Assembly: GCF_039503195.1 (NCBI RefSeq)
Contig: NZ_JBCJKP010000001.1
Span: 62,001 to 126,000, forward strand
Direction of reading: 5' to 3'
Length of the DNA: 64,000 bases
DNA from: Streptomyces mirabilis
GTDB taxonomy: Bacteria; Actinomycetota; Actinomycetes; Streptomycetales; Streptomycetaceae
In this document: in pieces, positions 1 through 7,720 of the stretch
Layout: each line of letters begins with the position of its first letter
Position numbering within the stretch: position 1 is the first letter of the stretch
Made by a program: the position numbers and the translations under genes
Notes under the pieces: model-generated
Told to the model about the DNA's origin: nothing
The model's database searches: none
Seen by the model: only the letters and a program-made list of their open reading frames with translations

Positions 1-130
1 CGGGTCGCGTCACCGACCCCGCGCCCGACGGCAATGTCACCCGAATGGCGCAACATGGCGTGCCACCCAAATGGGTGAAGGTCAGGCTGACTAGTGCCCC
101 AATTGAGGCAATCCGTGAAAGGGGAACCAA

Positions 131-319
131 ATGCGCATTCGACGAATCCTCGCCGCCGTCATCGCCACGGCAGCTCTCGCCGGACTCGGCCTCACAGGCG
201 CCGCCACCGCCACCGCCGCCAGCCTCACCCCGGGTGAGTGCGAACAGGGCGGCGGAACAGTCAATTGGGCGAACAACACCTGCAGGGGCGGTATGTACGA
301 CGGGCAGATGGTCGACTAA
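131..319 (+). CDS. small secreted peptide, 62 aa
   Basis: The 62-residue product has a typical Streptomyces signal peptide: a basic start (MRIRR), a hydrophobic run to about residue 22, and an AxA-like cleavage region (ATATAA) near residue 29. The predicted mature peptide is only about 33 residues, with two cysteines (CEQGGGTVNWANNTC) that could form one disulfide. A GAAAGGGG ribosome-binding site lies just before the ATG. A hairpin terminator follows 11 bases after the stop, so it is probably transcribed alone. I do not recognise a function; a short extracellular peptide is as far as the sequence goes. Confidence 0.7.
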   Translation: MRIRRILAAVIATAALAGLGLTGAATATAASLTPGECEQGGGTVNWANNTCRGGMYDGQMVD

Positions 320-329
320 ACCCCACTAG

Positions 330-358
330 GCGCCCCGCAGCCACGCGCTGCAGGGCGC
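330..358 (+). terminator. hairpin terminator after the small secreted peptide
   Basis: GCGCCCCGCAG at 330-340 pairs with CTGCAGGGCGC at 348-358, with one bulge-like mismatch. It starts 11 bases after the stop codon at 319. There is no T-run, as usual for Streptomyces terminators. Confidence 0.6.
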
Positions 359-690
359 TCCCGCGCGAGCGTAGCCGGGAGAGTCGCAGGGACCGTGCCG
401 ACCCGTCGGGCACGCTGGGTCCGAGTCGGCCCGGAAGCACGTGGCGGGTGGGAACTCCTCATCTCGGCTGCCAGCTCGCGGCTCGTCCTGATGAGCGTAG
501 GACGGACTGGCGCTCGCCTTCGAGGGCGCGCTCGCCCATGACGAGCGTCTGTTCCAAGTCCCCCTCCCGCGCGCCCCTGAGCGTTACGTCTCCATTACTC
601 TCTGACACGCTTCAACGGTGCCGGGTCACTTGCTGCGCGAGCGCCGTCCGAAGACCGCTTTGGCGCAGGGTCGGGTACTGCTGGCGCAGG
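359..690. other. no gene seen
   Basis: About 330 bases with no supported reading frame, RNA gene or repeat beyond the terminator at its left edge. Confidence 0.4.
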
Positions 691-694
691 TCGG

Positions 695-842
695 TGCGGC
701 AGGCGGGCAGTGCCGGCCGTCCTCCGGCGGGGCGAACTCAGGGTCGTAGCCGAGCGGGCCGGTGATCAACTCCGGCACGCCGACATCGCGTGCGTGCTCG
801 ATCCGCTCGTCCAGGAAACCGTCGACCCCAACGCGCTCAGGG
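695..842 (-). pseudogene. coding remnant, unidentified
   Basis: Read on the minus strand, this stretch gives about 49 residues of normal Streptomyces coding character (VGVDGFLDERIEHARDVG, then PELITGPLGYDPEFAPPEDG). It has no start codon of its own, and the frame loses coding character towards 690. It looks like an internal fragment of a larger gene. I do not recognise the family. It lies next to two other fragments (WD40, dnaA), so it fits a decayed patch. Confidence 0.3.
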
Positions 843-885
843 CAGGCGTGAGCTGGTCACCCGCTCTTCTGAACACGGCTGTTGA

Positions 886-1272
886 TCATGGATTCGGGCA
901 CGGCTCAGGGCAGATCCGGTGGTACGCGACTCCGTCGCGGACGTAGCGGCGCCATTCCTGTTCGGTCAGTGACCGGCCCGCGACGGTGCAGGCATGGTCG
1001 GTGAGGGTGGCGAGGTCGTTGAAGGCGTCGGTGTCCCACAGCCGTACGGTCCCGTCGTCGCTGCTGGTGGTGAGGGTGTTCCCGTCCGGGGTGAAGGCCA
1101 CCGACTGTGCAGAGTCGGTGTGACCCGCGAGTGTTGCCGTGAGGCGGCGGCGGTGCACGTCCCACAGTTGTACGGACGAGAACTGGCCACGCCGGCACCA
1201 GCCTCGTGAAGGACTTCTCATGACGACCTCGAACTTCGCCACGATGAAGTCGGGCGTCAGCTTCAGGAACAC
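886..1272 (-). pseudogene. C-terminal fragment of a WD40-repeat protein
   Basis: The frame holds about one and a half WD40 blades: SVQLWDVHRRRLTATLAGHT, then VAFTPDGNTL and DDGTVRLWDTDA. It ends in the tail (AGRSLTEQEWRRYV...C) that closes the large NB-ARC/kinase-WD40 regulators of Streptomyces. The remaining blades and all effector domains are absent. The first 40 or so codons (KLTPDFIVAKFEV) do not look like a WD40 blade and may belong to another gene fused upstream. It is almost certainly non-functional. Confidence 0.65.
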
Positions 1273-1413
1273 GAGGCCGTCGTCCTTGTACTTGTCGCCC
1301 TTGTCCCTTGTGGTTGTGGAGCGCGCTGTTCGCGACGGAGGACTCGATGTAGGACTCCGGGTGAGGTCGGTAGTGCCGAGGGTGGATGCGACGATCGAGC
1401 CGCCAGCAGAACC

Positions 1414-1800
1414 TCAGCCGGGGGCCGCCTGCGATGCCGTCATTCTCGGCCCGCCGTTCTTGATGCGGTTCGTGAGTTCGGTGGCCAGATGGGGCGGCGC
1501 TCGGCCATCAGCGCAAATCTTGCGGTCGGCGTGCATGACGGTCGTATGGAAGGTGTGGAAGAACTCCTCCTGCGACGACTCCCTGTCCGCCAGGAACTGG
1601 ATGTCGTGGACCCGCAGGATGTCCATCTCGCGGTACCGCTTGCGGAAGGTGTCGCTCTTGCCGTCGCGCATGGAGTTGATGAACTCGTTGGTGAACTCCT
1701 CGGAGCTCACAGCGCACGTGCGTATCCGGGCCAGGGAACGGCACAAGACGCAGCCTGCTGCGCCGACGTTGTGGCAGTACCTGCGCGAGCAGGCCAACAC
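1414..1800 (-). pseudogene. dnaA: dnaA remnant (AAA+ domain fragment)
   Basis: Residues from about 30 onwards match the AAA+ core of actinobacterial DnaA: SSEEFTNEFINSMRDGK, then FRKRYREMDIL, then DIQFLADRES and QEEFFHTF. The Walker B aspartate pair (normally VDDIQF) reads VHDIQF, so one acidic residue is lost. The part after QEEFFHTF is eroded (normal SSDRPPKQL is unrecognisable). The Walker A region, the N-terminal DnaB-binding domain and the C-terminal DnaA-box-binding domain are missing. This is a decayed fragment; a functional dnaA must be elsewhere, at the chromosomal origin. Confidence 0.75.
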
Positions 1801-2233
1801 CGGACCAATGAGATCGTTTCATCCTGCTGCAGTTACAGGTCACGGGGCTGGTGTGGCCGGTCATGGGCGTGCTCATGCTGGTCGGTGGCGTGATCGATAG
1901 CAGGTGATCGTCTGGTCATGGAGTGATTCGCCGGATCTGGGCCCGCGGGACGTCCGTGCCGTCTACGGCCCACGGAATCAAGGGAGTTCACGGGGCGGGA
2001 GAGGACGGAGGGTGGCCGCGGTGCTGACGTGGCGGCGGCCGCAGCAGCGGGCCGTTGCAAGGTACGAGGCACACAAGCGCCACCGTCGGCGGCCGAACAC
2101 GTCGGAGAGGCGCTGGAGCGGATCGCAGCCCAGGTGGCGCCGCAGCGCACTTGAAACGCGCTGCACACACGTGTCCTGCCTCACAATCGAGGCCGCTGGG
2201 CAACCCTTCGGGAGCTGAAATCTTCTCCTTGGG
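1801..2233. other. no gene seen
   Basis: About 430 bases between the dnaA remnant and the deacetylase gene. Frames here have no plausible start or coding bias. The last part must hold the deacetylase promoter, but I cannot place one with confidence. Confidence 0.4.
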
Positions 2234-3010
2234 ATGAAGATCCTGAAGAGGCGGCCTCGCCTACTCATACTCCTGACCCTGGCCGTGGTGGCGGCCGTGA
2301 CGGTGACCGTCGTCATGGTCATCCAGGCGAACAAGATGGAGACGCTCTCCCCGCGCGAGGAACGTGACCGGGCTGCGTCTGGAGCAGTCGTACCGTCGGG
2401 GCAGGTGGACTGCCGGAAGGTCAAGTGCATCGCGCTCACCTTCGACGGCAACCCGGGCGAACCCACCGACCGACTGATGGACCTCCTGAAGGAGTACAAG
2501 GCGCCGTCGACGTTCTTCCTTGAGGGCCGGCGCATCCACAAGTTCCCGGATGTGGTGCGGCGGATCGCCAAGGACGGCCACGAGATCGGGGACCACACCT
2601 GGACGCACGCGGTGCTGACCGATGTCTCTGATGCGCAGATCCGCGACGAGCTGCGCCGCACGGCACGGGCCATCTCCAGCATCACCGGCAGCGAGCCGAC
2701 GCTGATGCGCCCGCCCCAGGGCCGCACCGACGACCGCGTCTCCAAGGTCTCGAAAGAACTGGGGATGGCGCAGGTGCTGTGGACGGTGACCGCGAAGGAC
2801 TACGAGACGGACGACACCGCGCTGATCACCAAGCGCGTGCTCGCGGGCGCCGGCCGCGACGGGATCATCCTGCTCCACCCCCTGCACAAAGGCACCGTGC
2901 CGGCCATGCCTTCCATCCTGAAAGCGCTCAGCAAGCAGGGCTACACCTTCGTGACCGTCTCCCAGCTGCTCGCTCCGGCCAAGGCCGAGCCCGGCAAGAT
3001 CTACAAGTGA
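2234..3010 (+). CDS. membrane-anchored polysaccharide deacetylase (NodB domain)
   Basis: The 258-aa protein starts with one transmembrane or signal-anchor helix (residues 9-31), then a NodB deacetylase domain (about 64-245) that would face the outside. Family members remove N- or O-acetyl groups from peptidoglycan, chitin or xylan. Motif 1 reads TFDGNPG at 69-75 (canonical TFDDGP): the catalytic Asp71 is kept but the metal-binding second Asp is Gly. Motif 2 is HTWTH (121-125), motif 3 RPPQG (159-163), and the late LLH motif is present (213-215). The start has no strong ribosome-binding site; GGGAG lies about 20 bases upstream. The gene looks intact. The missing metal-binding Asp leaves activity open. 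Confidence 0.85.
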   Translation: MKILKRRPRLLILLTLAVVAAVTVTVVMVIQANKMETLSPREERDRAASGAVVPSGQVDCRKVKCIALTFDGNPGEPTDRLMDLLKEYKAPSTFFLEGRRIHKFPDVVRRIAKDGHEIGDHTWTHAVLTDVSDAQIRDELRRTARAISSITGSEPTLMRPPQGRTDDRVSKVSKELGMAQVLWTVTAKDYETDDTALITKRVLAGAGRDGIILLHPLHKGTVPAMPSILKALSKQGYTFVTVSQLLAPAKAEPGKIYK

Positions 3011-3116
3011 CTGACGACGCGCGAAGCGTACGCCTTCTTGGGCCCCTCGCCCCCACGGGAGCGGCGGCCACCGGTTCCGCCGAACTCCGGTGACTCGTTC
3101 GGCATCCCCTTCGCAG

Positions 3117-3260
3117 GAGGGCGGCAGCCCGGACGTCTTCGCCCACTACCGCAACATCGCCGGTCAGGGCTACCGCGAACTGCAGGAGGGCCAGCGCGTG
3201 GAGTTCGACATCACCCAAGGCCAGAAGGGCCCCCAGGCGGAGAACATCCGCGTCATCTGA
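3117..3260 (+). pseudogene. cold-shock protein (CspA-type) remnant
   Basis: The frame ending at 3260 encodes the C-terminal two thirds of a cold-shock domain: [12 protein letters not shown], then [20 protein letters not shown] and AENI. Just upstream another frame gives SFGIPF, resembling the RNP1 region (GFGFI), so a frameshift and loss of the first strand broke the gene. No start codon serves the remnant. A strong terminator follows, as is usual after csp genes. Confidence 0.7.
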
Positions 3261-3278
3261 CCCCGGCGCCCGAACAGG

Positions 3279-3304
3279 CCCGGCACCGGAAGGAGGGTGC
3301 CGGG
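3279..3304 (+). terminator. hairpin terminator of the csp relic
   Basis: CCCGGCACC at 3279-3287 pairs perfectly with GGTGCCGGG at 3296-3304 around an 8-base loop, 19 bases after the csp stop codon. Confidence 0.75.
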
Positions 3305-3462
3305 CATTCATGTCTGGCCGCGCTCATCCATGACGCCGAGCGCGGCACCTCCACCCCGATGCTGCCGGCCGCTCCCGCCATGTCTCCGTCCGCTTCCCGG
3401 AGCGGTACGCGCGCCTCGGCGTCGACGCGCTCCGTGCCTTCCGGGATGGGCGGCTCCCGCGC

Positions 3463-3537
3463 TGGCTGGGATACCAGGACTCGAACCTGAACTAACGGAA
3501 CCAGAAACCGTCGGGCTGCCAATTACCCCATATCCCA
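3463..3537 (-). tRNA. tRNA-Gln (anticodon CUG)
   Basis: The minus strand folds into a full cloverleaf of 75 nt. The acceptor pairs TGGGATA with TATCCCA. The D arm has three G-C pairs and a T-G pair around a GG-containing loop. The anticodon loop TTCTGGT gives CTG. The T arm is TCAGG/CCTGG with loop TTCGAGT. The discriminator is G and the CCA end is encoded. Position 31-39 of the anticodon stem is a T-T mismatch, and 49-65 is T-G. It looks functional, reading the glutamine codon CAG. It stands alone among gene relics, so it may be an accessory copy carried by mobile DNA. Confidence 0.9.
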
Positions 3538-3899
3538 TTTGCCCCGAAGACCGCGGGGCTCGGCCAACCGTGCGTGCCCTACCGCGTATCGCTGTACGGC
3601 CTTGCCTACTCTACGCGTGCTCTGCGTGATGCTCCGTGATGTGTGCCCGGCGTGTCGGACGGGAGGATTGTTGTAGTACCGGTAGGCCCTCGGGCTGGTG
3701 AGTTGTGGCTGTCGCGCGCAGCTCCGTGACGCACGGGTGGGCGGTTGCCGGATCCGATCGGGGGGGTTCTTTGCTTCTGAGCGACTCGCCCGATTGCGGC
3801 CGGGGTGACGTCACCATAGCTTCAGCGCGTCGGAATCATTCCGAAAAAGACAACATATTCCCCTATGTCGGCTTCCCCGTTGCGTCGAATGGAGTCTTC
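3538..3899. other. no gene seen; upstream region of the Q-rich ORF
   Basis: About 360 bases. The last 60 bases are unusually AT-rich (GAAAAAGACAACATATTC near 3843-3860) and probably carry the promoter of the following Q-rich gene. A GGAG Shine-Dalgarno-like sequence lies at 3891-3894. Confidence 0.4.
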
Positions 3900-3961
3900 A
3901 TGTCGGTGATGACCGGTACCCCGCCCTGCAGCAGTTTGGCCAGCAGATCGGCAGCCCGCAG

Positions 3962-4384
3962 ATGGGTGGCCCGCAGCAGCAGCTCGCACAGGTGGTCCAG
4001 CAGGCGATCCAGCAGGCCTGTCAGCAGGCGAGTCAGCAGATTGCGCAGCGCATGCAGCAGACGCTGCAGCAGATCCAGCAGGTCCATCAGCAGCTGCAGC
4101 AGCAGGGCCTGGCCCACCAGGCGCACCCGTACCTGGCTGTCGCACTGCACACGACGCTGACCCAGGGCGTGCGCAGCGCGGTGGAGCAGTCCGTGCAACA
4201 GGCGCTGCCGACCGCGATCCTGACTCTGGTCCAGCAGAGCCAGGCGGGTCAGCATGGCCTGCAGGGTCAGCAGCCGTGGGGCGGTGGCTTTGGCCAGCAG
4301 TCGTTCGGCCAGCCGTACCCGCAGCAGCACCAGCAGCCCGGCGTCGGCTTCGGTCAGGTGGGTCAGCCCTTCGGCATCGGCTGA
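3962..4384 (+). CDS. glutamine-rich low-complexity protein
   Basis: The product from ATG 3962 is 140 aa and very rich in Gln. Residues 1-50 form an amphipathic helix-like run (QQAIQQACQQASQQIAQRM). Residues 51-95 are more globular (PYLAVALHTTLTQGVRSAVE). Residues 98-140 are a prion-like Q/G/F/P tail (GGGFGQQSFGQPYPQQHQQP). The frame continues upstream in register (RYPALQQFGQQIGSPQ), but the only ATG with a good ribosome-binding site (GGAG then ATG at 3900) is in another frame. Deleting one base in codon 3 would explain this and give MSV-DDRYPALQQFG. So either an internal start is used or the N-terminus is frameshifted. A 16-bp terminator follows. Function unknown. Confidence 0.55.
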   Translation: MGGPQQQLAQVVQQAIQQACQQASQQIAQRMQQTLQQIQQVHQQLQQQGLAHQAHPYLAVALHTTLTQGVRSAVEQSVQQALPTAILTLVQQSQAGQHGLQGQQPWGGGFGQQSFGQPYPQQHQQPGVGFGQVGQPFGIG

Positions 4385-4394
4385 CTCAAGGCGC

Positions 4395-4439
4395 GCTGTG
4401 CGGTGCGCCCCGGAGTGATTCCCGGGCGCACCGCACAGC
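4395..4439 (+). terminator. strong hairpin terminator
   Basis: GCTGTGCGGTGCGCCC at 4395-4410 pairs perfectly with GGGCGCACCGCACAGC at 4424-4439 (16 bp, 13-base loop), 11 bases after the stop of the Q-rich gene. Confidence 0.8.
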
Positions 4440-4654
4440 CATGGAAGCACGAGCTGCCCGTTATCCGGATCAGAAACCCAAAACCGGCGCAAGCGTGGCG
4501 AAGGCGAACGTGATGGTCTAGGACGGGCCCGGATACAAGCCCCGAAACAACCGCAGAGCGAAGCCGGAGGCGCAGGGCCCGGTGCGCCGGGCCCCGAGAA
4601 GTAGGGCGCACCGCGCCTTTCGGGCGTATCCCCTCCAAGGGCTACGTGAGCTCG

Positions 4655-5323
4655 TTAACCCGTCGCTGTGGAGGGCTTCCTGTCCGCTTCGATGTGCTTG
4701 ATCTTGATCCAGTCGCGGGTACGGCGGCCGGGCAGATAGGGACTGGCGAGGCGTTTGGCGACCACGCCGTCGAATCCCTCGGCGAGGCTGTGCTGGAGGG
4801 CCTGGGCGGCTAGTGCGGGCCAGGCCGCCGGCACGCTGATGCCGGGACCGGTGAGCCCGAGGTCGTCGAGGAGGTCGCGGCGGGCGGTGTAGGGCAGCTG
4901 CACGACCGGCTCGCCGAGGTAGAGGATGTCGTAGAGCATGAGCTGGACGGGCAGCTCCTCAAGGGCGTGGGTGATCGCCTCCGGCTGGTGCAGACTCATC
5001 CGCTGCTGCAGCCGCTCCACCGACGGCCGCCCGACGTCATCCAGCGCGACGATCTCCCCGTCGAGCACCGCTTCCGGTCCCGGCAGCAGGGAAGCGAGGA
5101 CATCCAGCTCAGGGTACTGGGCGGTGACGTCCACCCCGGTCTGGGACAGCAGGCGCAGGCCTCCGTCGCCGGGCAGGTGGGTAATGACCCGCGCCCCGTT
5201 CCACAGTGTCTCGTAGGCGTACTCCGCCTCGGTCCTGGGCCCGGGCGGCGGGCCGATCACCGCCAGCATCGGCGCCAGCAACGGCAGCACACCCTCGGCG
5301 CCAGGGGGCGGATCCACGCTCAT
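4655..5323 (-). CDS. ATP-dependent DNA ligase-like protein, catalytic lysine missing
   Basis: The 222-aa product matches the adenylation (nucleotidyltransferase) domain of LigD/LigC-type ATP-dependent DNA ligases. Motif III (VLDGEIVALD, about 95-104), motif IV (DGVVAKRL, about 188-195) and motif V (WIKIKH, about 209-214) are present. Motif I, normally ExKWDGxR with the lysine that is adenylated, reads ETLWNGAR: the lysine is Leu and the aspartate is Asn. The C-terminal OB-fold domain is absent; the protein stops just after motif V. It is therefore probably inactive as a ligase: a decayed gene, or a protein reused for DNA binding. No partner (Ku, primase) lies nearby. Confidence 0.75.
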   Translation of the reverse strand: MSVDPPPGAEGVLPLLAPMLAVIGPPPGPRTEAEYAYETLWNGARVITHLPGDGGLRLLSQTGVDVTAQYPELDVLASLLPGPEAVLDGEIVALDDVGRPSVERLQQRMSLHQPEAITHALEELPVQLMLYDILYLGEPVVQLPYTARRDLLDDLGLTGPGISVPAAWPALAAQALQHSLAEGFDGVVAKRLASPYLPGRRTRDWIKIKHIEADRKPSTATG

Positions 5324-5585
5324 ACTCCCCAGCCTGCGCCCCGTTGCCCGCCCGGGCCACCCAGCGCCCTTCTCCCGGTGCCGCCGACCGCTTGCGACCC
5401 GGGGCGGCCGCCGCCCCGTGGCTGATCGTCAACGCACCGCCCGGGCGGCTCCGCCGCTTGGCGGTATGCCCTGGAATGTGTTCTTGGTCGGTTGATGGTT
5501 TGCTGCTCGGTGGCGGCGGGCCGGGCCCTTACGGTCGCCGTTTCGCTTGTGCTTCCCCAAGAGACTTCTCAAGGAGGAGTTGCAC
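5324..5585. other. intergenic region before the FG-rich ORF
   Basis: About 260 bases without a supported gene. The right end carries AAGGAGGAG (5570-5578), a strong ribosome-binding site for the ORF at 5586. Confidence 0.4.
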
Positions 5586-5674
5586 ATGCCGCAGCCGCAG
5601 ATCCTTTTTTCGGCCAGGGTGGCCAGTTCCAGGGCCCGGGGGCCTTCGGGCAGCTGTCGCTGCTGGGCATGTGA
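5586..5674 (+). pseudogene. short FGQ-rich ORF with a frameshift in a T6 run
   Basis: A near-perfect ribosome-binding site (AAGGAGGAG, spacing 7) precedes ATG 5586. The first codons read MPQPQILF. The frame then runs out of register at TTTTTT (5605-5610). One base back (-1), it reads FFGQGGQFQGPGAFGQLSLLGM and stops at 5674. One extra T would give a 29-aa product with FGQ motifs like those in the tail of the Q-rich protein at 3962-4384. It is either a frameshifted small gene, a homopolymer sequencing error, or a site of slippage. Function unknown. Confidence 0.4.
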
Positions 5675-5896
5675 CCCCCGACCGAGCAGCGCCTGCTCCT
5701 CCTTCTTCTCCCGTGGACTTTCTTCTCCCGTGGACGAGAGGGCGTTGGCTGGTCCGGTGCTGCCGTGCCGGGACTGCGAAGCGATGGCGCGGCGGCAGTC
5801 GGCCGGGGAGCGCGAGCACGCCCGCTCCCCGGCCAGCGGGCTGTTTGATGATCCGGGGCGTGCGACGACTTCTTTCTGTGAGACGGCGGTTGGGTG

Positions 5897-6328
5897 ATGA
5901 GTGAGCAGCAAGACGGCAACAACGTGAAGCCGGGCAATGGCGGCAGGGGCGCGAAGGGTGCGCGTGCGCAGGCCGCCGCGGGCGAGGCCGGGCAGCAACA
6001 GCCGGTCGCGGGCGCGGCGGCCGGTGAGGGCGAGCAGCGGCAGGAGCCGGTGCAGCAGGCACAGCCGCAACCGGGCGGGCGGGGTGTGAAGGCGGGGTGG
6101 GGCCGGTACCTGGTCGCTCCGCGGTCGCTGGGGCTACTTCCGGGCGGAGTGCCGCCGATCGAGGCCTCGGCGCTGTTCGGACCGGTACAGGTGATCGACC
6201 CCATGCTGGCCGTCGCCCTGGAGGAGCCCCAGCTGTTCAGCGCCGTGCCGTTCGTACCGCCTGGGGCGCCGTGCCGTCCATGGCGCAGATCCCGACTCGT
6301 ACCAGACGCACCGGCCGACTGGGCATGA
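5897..6328 (+). CDS. hypothetical protein with Q/G/A-rich N-terminus
   Basis: The 143-aa product (ATG 5897; GTG 5894 also possible) begins with about 60 residues rich in Gln, Gly and Ala (MSEQQDGNNVKPGNGGRG onwards). A more ordered part follows (GWGRYLVAPRSLGLLPGG, VPPIEASALFGPVQVIDPML). That ordered part resembles an N-terminal leader seen ahead of some large Streptomyces proteins, possibly S8 peptidases. This is a guess from memory, and no catalytic domain follows. The last 25 residues look out of frame, so the 3' end may be broken. It forms a loose group with the two FGQ/Q-rich ORFs upstream. Confidence 0.4.
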   Translation: MSEQQDGNNVKPGNGGRGAKGARAQAAAGEAGQQQPVAGAAAGEGEQRQEPVQQAQPQPGGRGVKAGWGRYLVAPRSLGLLPGGVPPIEASALFGPVQVIDPMLAVALEEPQLFSAVPFVPPGAPCRPWRRSRLVPDAPADWA

Positions 6329-6513
6329 GCGGTCGTCGTCGGGTCGCCCTGACAGCGGCGGACCGCTCTGGGTGGGATTCTTAACAGTTCGGCAGGCAGG
6401 GGCGGTTCCTCCGCGGGTTCGCAAACCCCGTTGCCCCCGTGTCGGGGGCAGTCGCTAGAGTCCGATATCCGTGTGAACGGGGAGGGCGACGCCCCTATGA
6501 ACCTCTGGATGTC

Positions 6514-6616
6514 GTGATCCGGCAGATGGCCTCATACCAAAACCAGTTGGAGGGCCTCGCCGCGGCTCTCGCTCCTAACGAACTTCTGGGGCTCGGCCAA
6601 CAGGAAGCCGCAGGGC
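6514..6616 (+). pseudogene. short ORF cut by the ISAs1-type element end
   Basis: A frame reading VIRQMASYQNQLEGLAAALA, then PNELLGLGQQEAAG, is normal coding sequence until the insertion-sequence end at 6617, after which it continues only as IS sequence. It is probably the start of a gene truncated by the insertion. The start codon is uncertain (GTG 6514 or ATG 6526). No family recognised. Confidence 0.3.
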
Positions 6617-6660
6617 GGTTTCAAAGTCTTTTCGATCAACGATCCGTGCTGGTCACGGCA
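6617..6660. repeat. ISAs1-type element end, copy 1
   Basis: The sequence beginning GGTTTCAAAGT and ending CCGTGCTGGTCA is found again at 7681-7720 in the same orientation. Each copy sits at the outer edge of an ISAs1 transposase fragment (N-terminal part to the right here, C-terminal part to the right of copy 2), so these are the two ends of one IS type. Confidence 0.6.
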
Positions 6661-6753
6661 ACGTGGTGATGGGGTGGCGGGCCGTCACGCACACAACGAA
6701 GCTCCGGTTGATGCCGGTGACCTACCAAGTCGCCTGTACCGACCGGAGCTTCG

Positions 6754-7062
6754 ATGTGTCGTCAGTCTGCCACTGTGTGTCTGGTCAAGTCGCCCTCGCG
6801 TCGGCATCGCGCGGTCGGCGAACTGCCGTCGAGGCTGGCGACCTTGCCTGATCCACGTGACCGGCGCGGCAGGCGTCACCCGTTCGTGAGCGTGCTGCTG
6901 GCGGCCTGCTCCGCGGTCATGTGCGGGGCCCGGTCCTTCGCGGCGATCGGACAGGGGGCGCGAAACGCTCCGCAGGACACCCTGGCCCGGCTCGGCGCCC
7001 GGACCGTGTCCGCCTTCACCGTTCGCACCGCCCCGAGCACCGCGACGATCAGATGTACGCGT
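6754..7062 (+). pseudogene. ISAs1-family transposase, N-terminal fragment
   Basis: About 100 residues match the N-terminus of Streptomyces ISAs1-family transposases: ELPSRLATLPDPRDRRGRRH, then FVSVLLAACSAVMCGARSFA and RLGARTVSAFTVRTAPST. The frame breaks near 7062 where a secreted-protein gene on the other strand begins. The catalytic DDE part is missing here; a C-terminal piece of the same family lies at 7719-8486 in opposite orientation. Confidence 0.75.
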
Positions 7063-7088
7063 GGGCTTCTACTCCCCCGGGCCTCCGG

Positions 7089-7532
7089 TCAGGAGTACAC
7101 GGTCTTTCCCAGCGAATACGCCACGTCGCCGCCCTTCACGACGTACGCGCGCAGGATCAGCGGGGTGTCTTCGGGGATGTCACCCGATACGTAGTCGGTG
7201 TACGGAGAGGCGTGCCCGGCGGTCGTGGCGATCCGGTAGTCGCCGGCCAGATGGGCCGCGATCCCGTAACCGTCGGCCAGGCCGTCCCACGCACCCACGG
7301 TGTCTCCCGTTCCGGGACCGTAGACACCGTGGGGGTCCGCGTACCAATCCGCCGACCCTGCGAGCACTCCGTTGTTGTAGACGTTGATCGTGTAGTCGCC
7401 GTTGGAGAAAGACTGGTAACTGAAGGTGAAAGTGGGAGCGGCGGAAGCCGGTCCGGCGTTCGTCAGCGTCATGCCGGCTGCGAGAGCGAGTGTTCCGGCG
7501 AGTGCGCCGAGTCTTGCTTTTGTGCGAGCCAT
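7089..7532 (-). CDS. secreted protein, 147 aa
   Basis: From ATG 7532 the product has a clear Sec signal peptide (MARTKARLGALAGTLALAAG, cleavage near ASAA at about 29). A 118-residue mature part follows, rich in Tyr, Asp and Gly (FSYQSFSNGDYTINVYNNG), suggesting a beta-sandwich. GGAGGGGGA lies 9 bases before the ATG, which decides this start over the longer frame. It has no cysteines in the mature part. I do not recognise the family. It sits between two pieces of an ISAs1 element and may have been picked up with them. Confidence 0.75.
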   Translation of the reverse strand: MARTKARLGALAGTLALAAGMTLTNAGPASAAPTFTFSYQSFSNGDYTINVYNNGVLAGSADWYADPHGVYGPGTGDTVGAWDGLADGYGIAAHLAGDYRIATTAGHASPYTDYVSGDIPEDTPLILRAYVVKGGDVAYSLGKTVYS

Positions 7533-7680
7533 TTCGAGTGTCCCCCTCCGAGATGCCCTGTGTGAAAGGCACAGTCTGCGGACTTGTTCTGACCTTGTCA
7601 ACGACGTTCATAGCTGCCATACAGGCTGCTCAGAGGCTCGTACTGCGGGCGGGAGTTGGGGCTGGGGTTGGGGGCAGGGT

Positions 7681-7720
7681 GGTTTCAAAGTGTCTGACTG
7701 TTCATGCGTCCGTGCTGGTC
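7681..7720. repeat. ISAs1-type element end, copy 2
   Basis: Matches 6617-6660 (shared GGTTTCAAAGT...CCGTGCTGGTCA). It lies just beyond the stop of the minus-strand transposase fragment, marking the right terminal repeat of that element. Confidence 0.6.

Noticed and set aside
3463..3537. Amber-suppressor tRNA that could rescue the in-frame TAG codons
   Set aside because: The anticodon is CTG, which reads CAG, not TAG.
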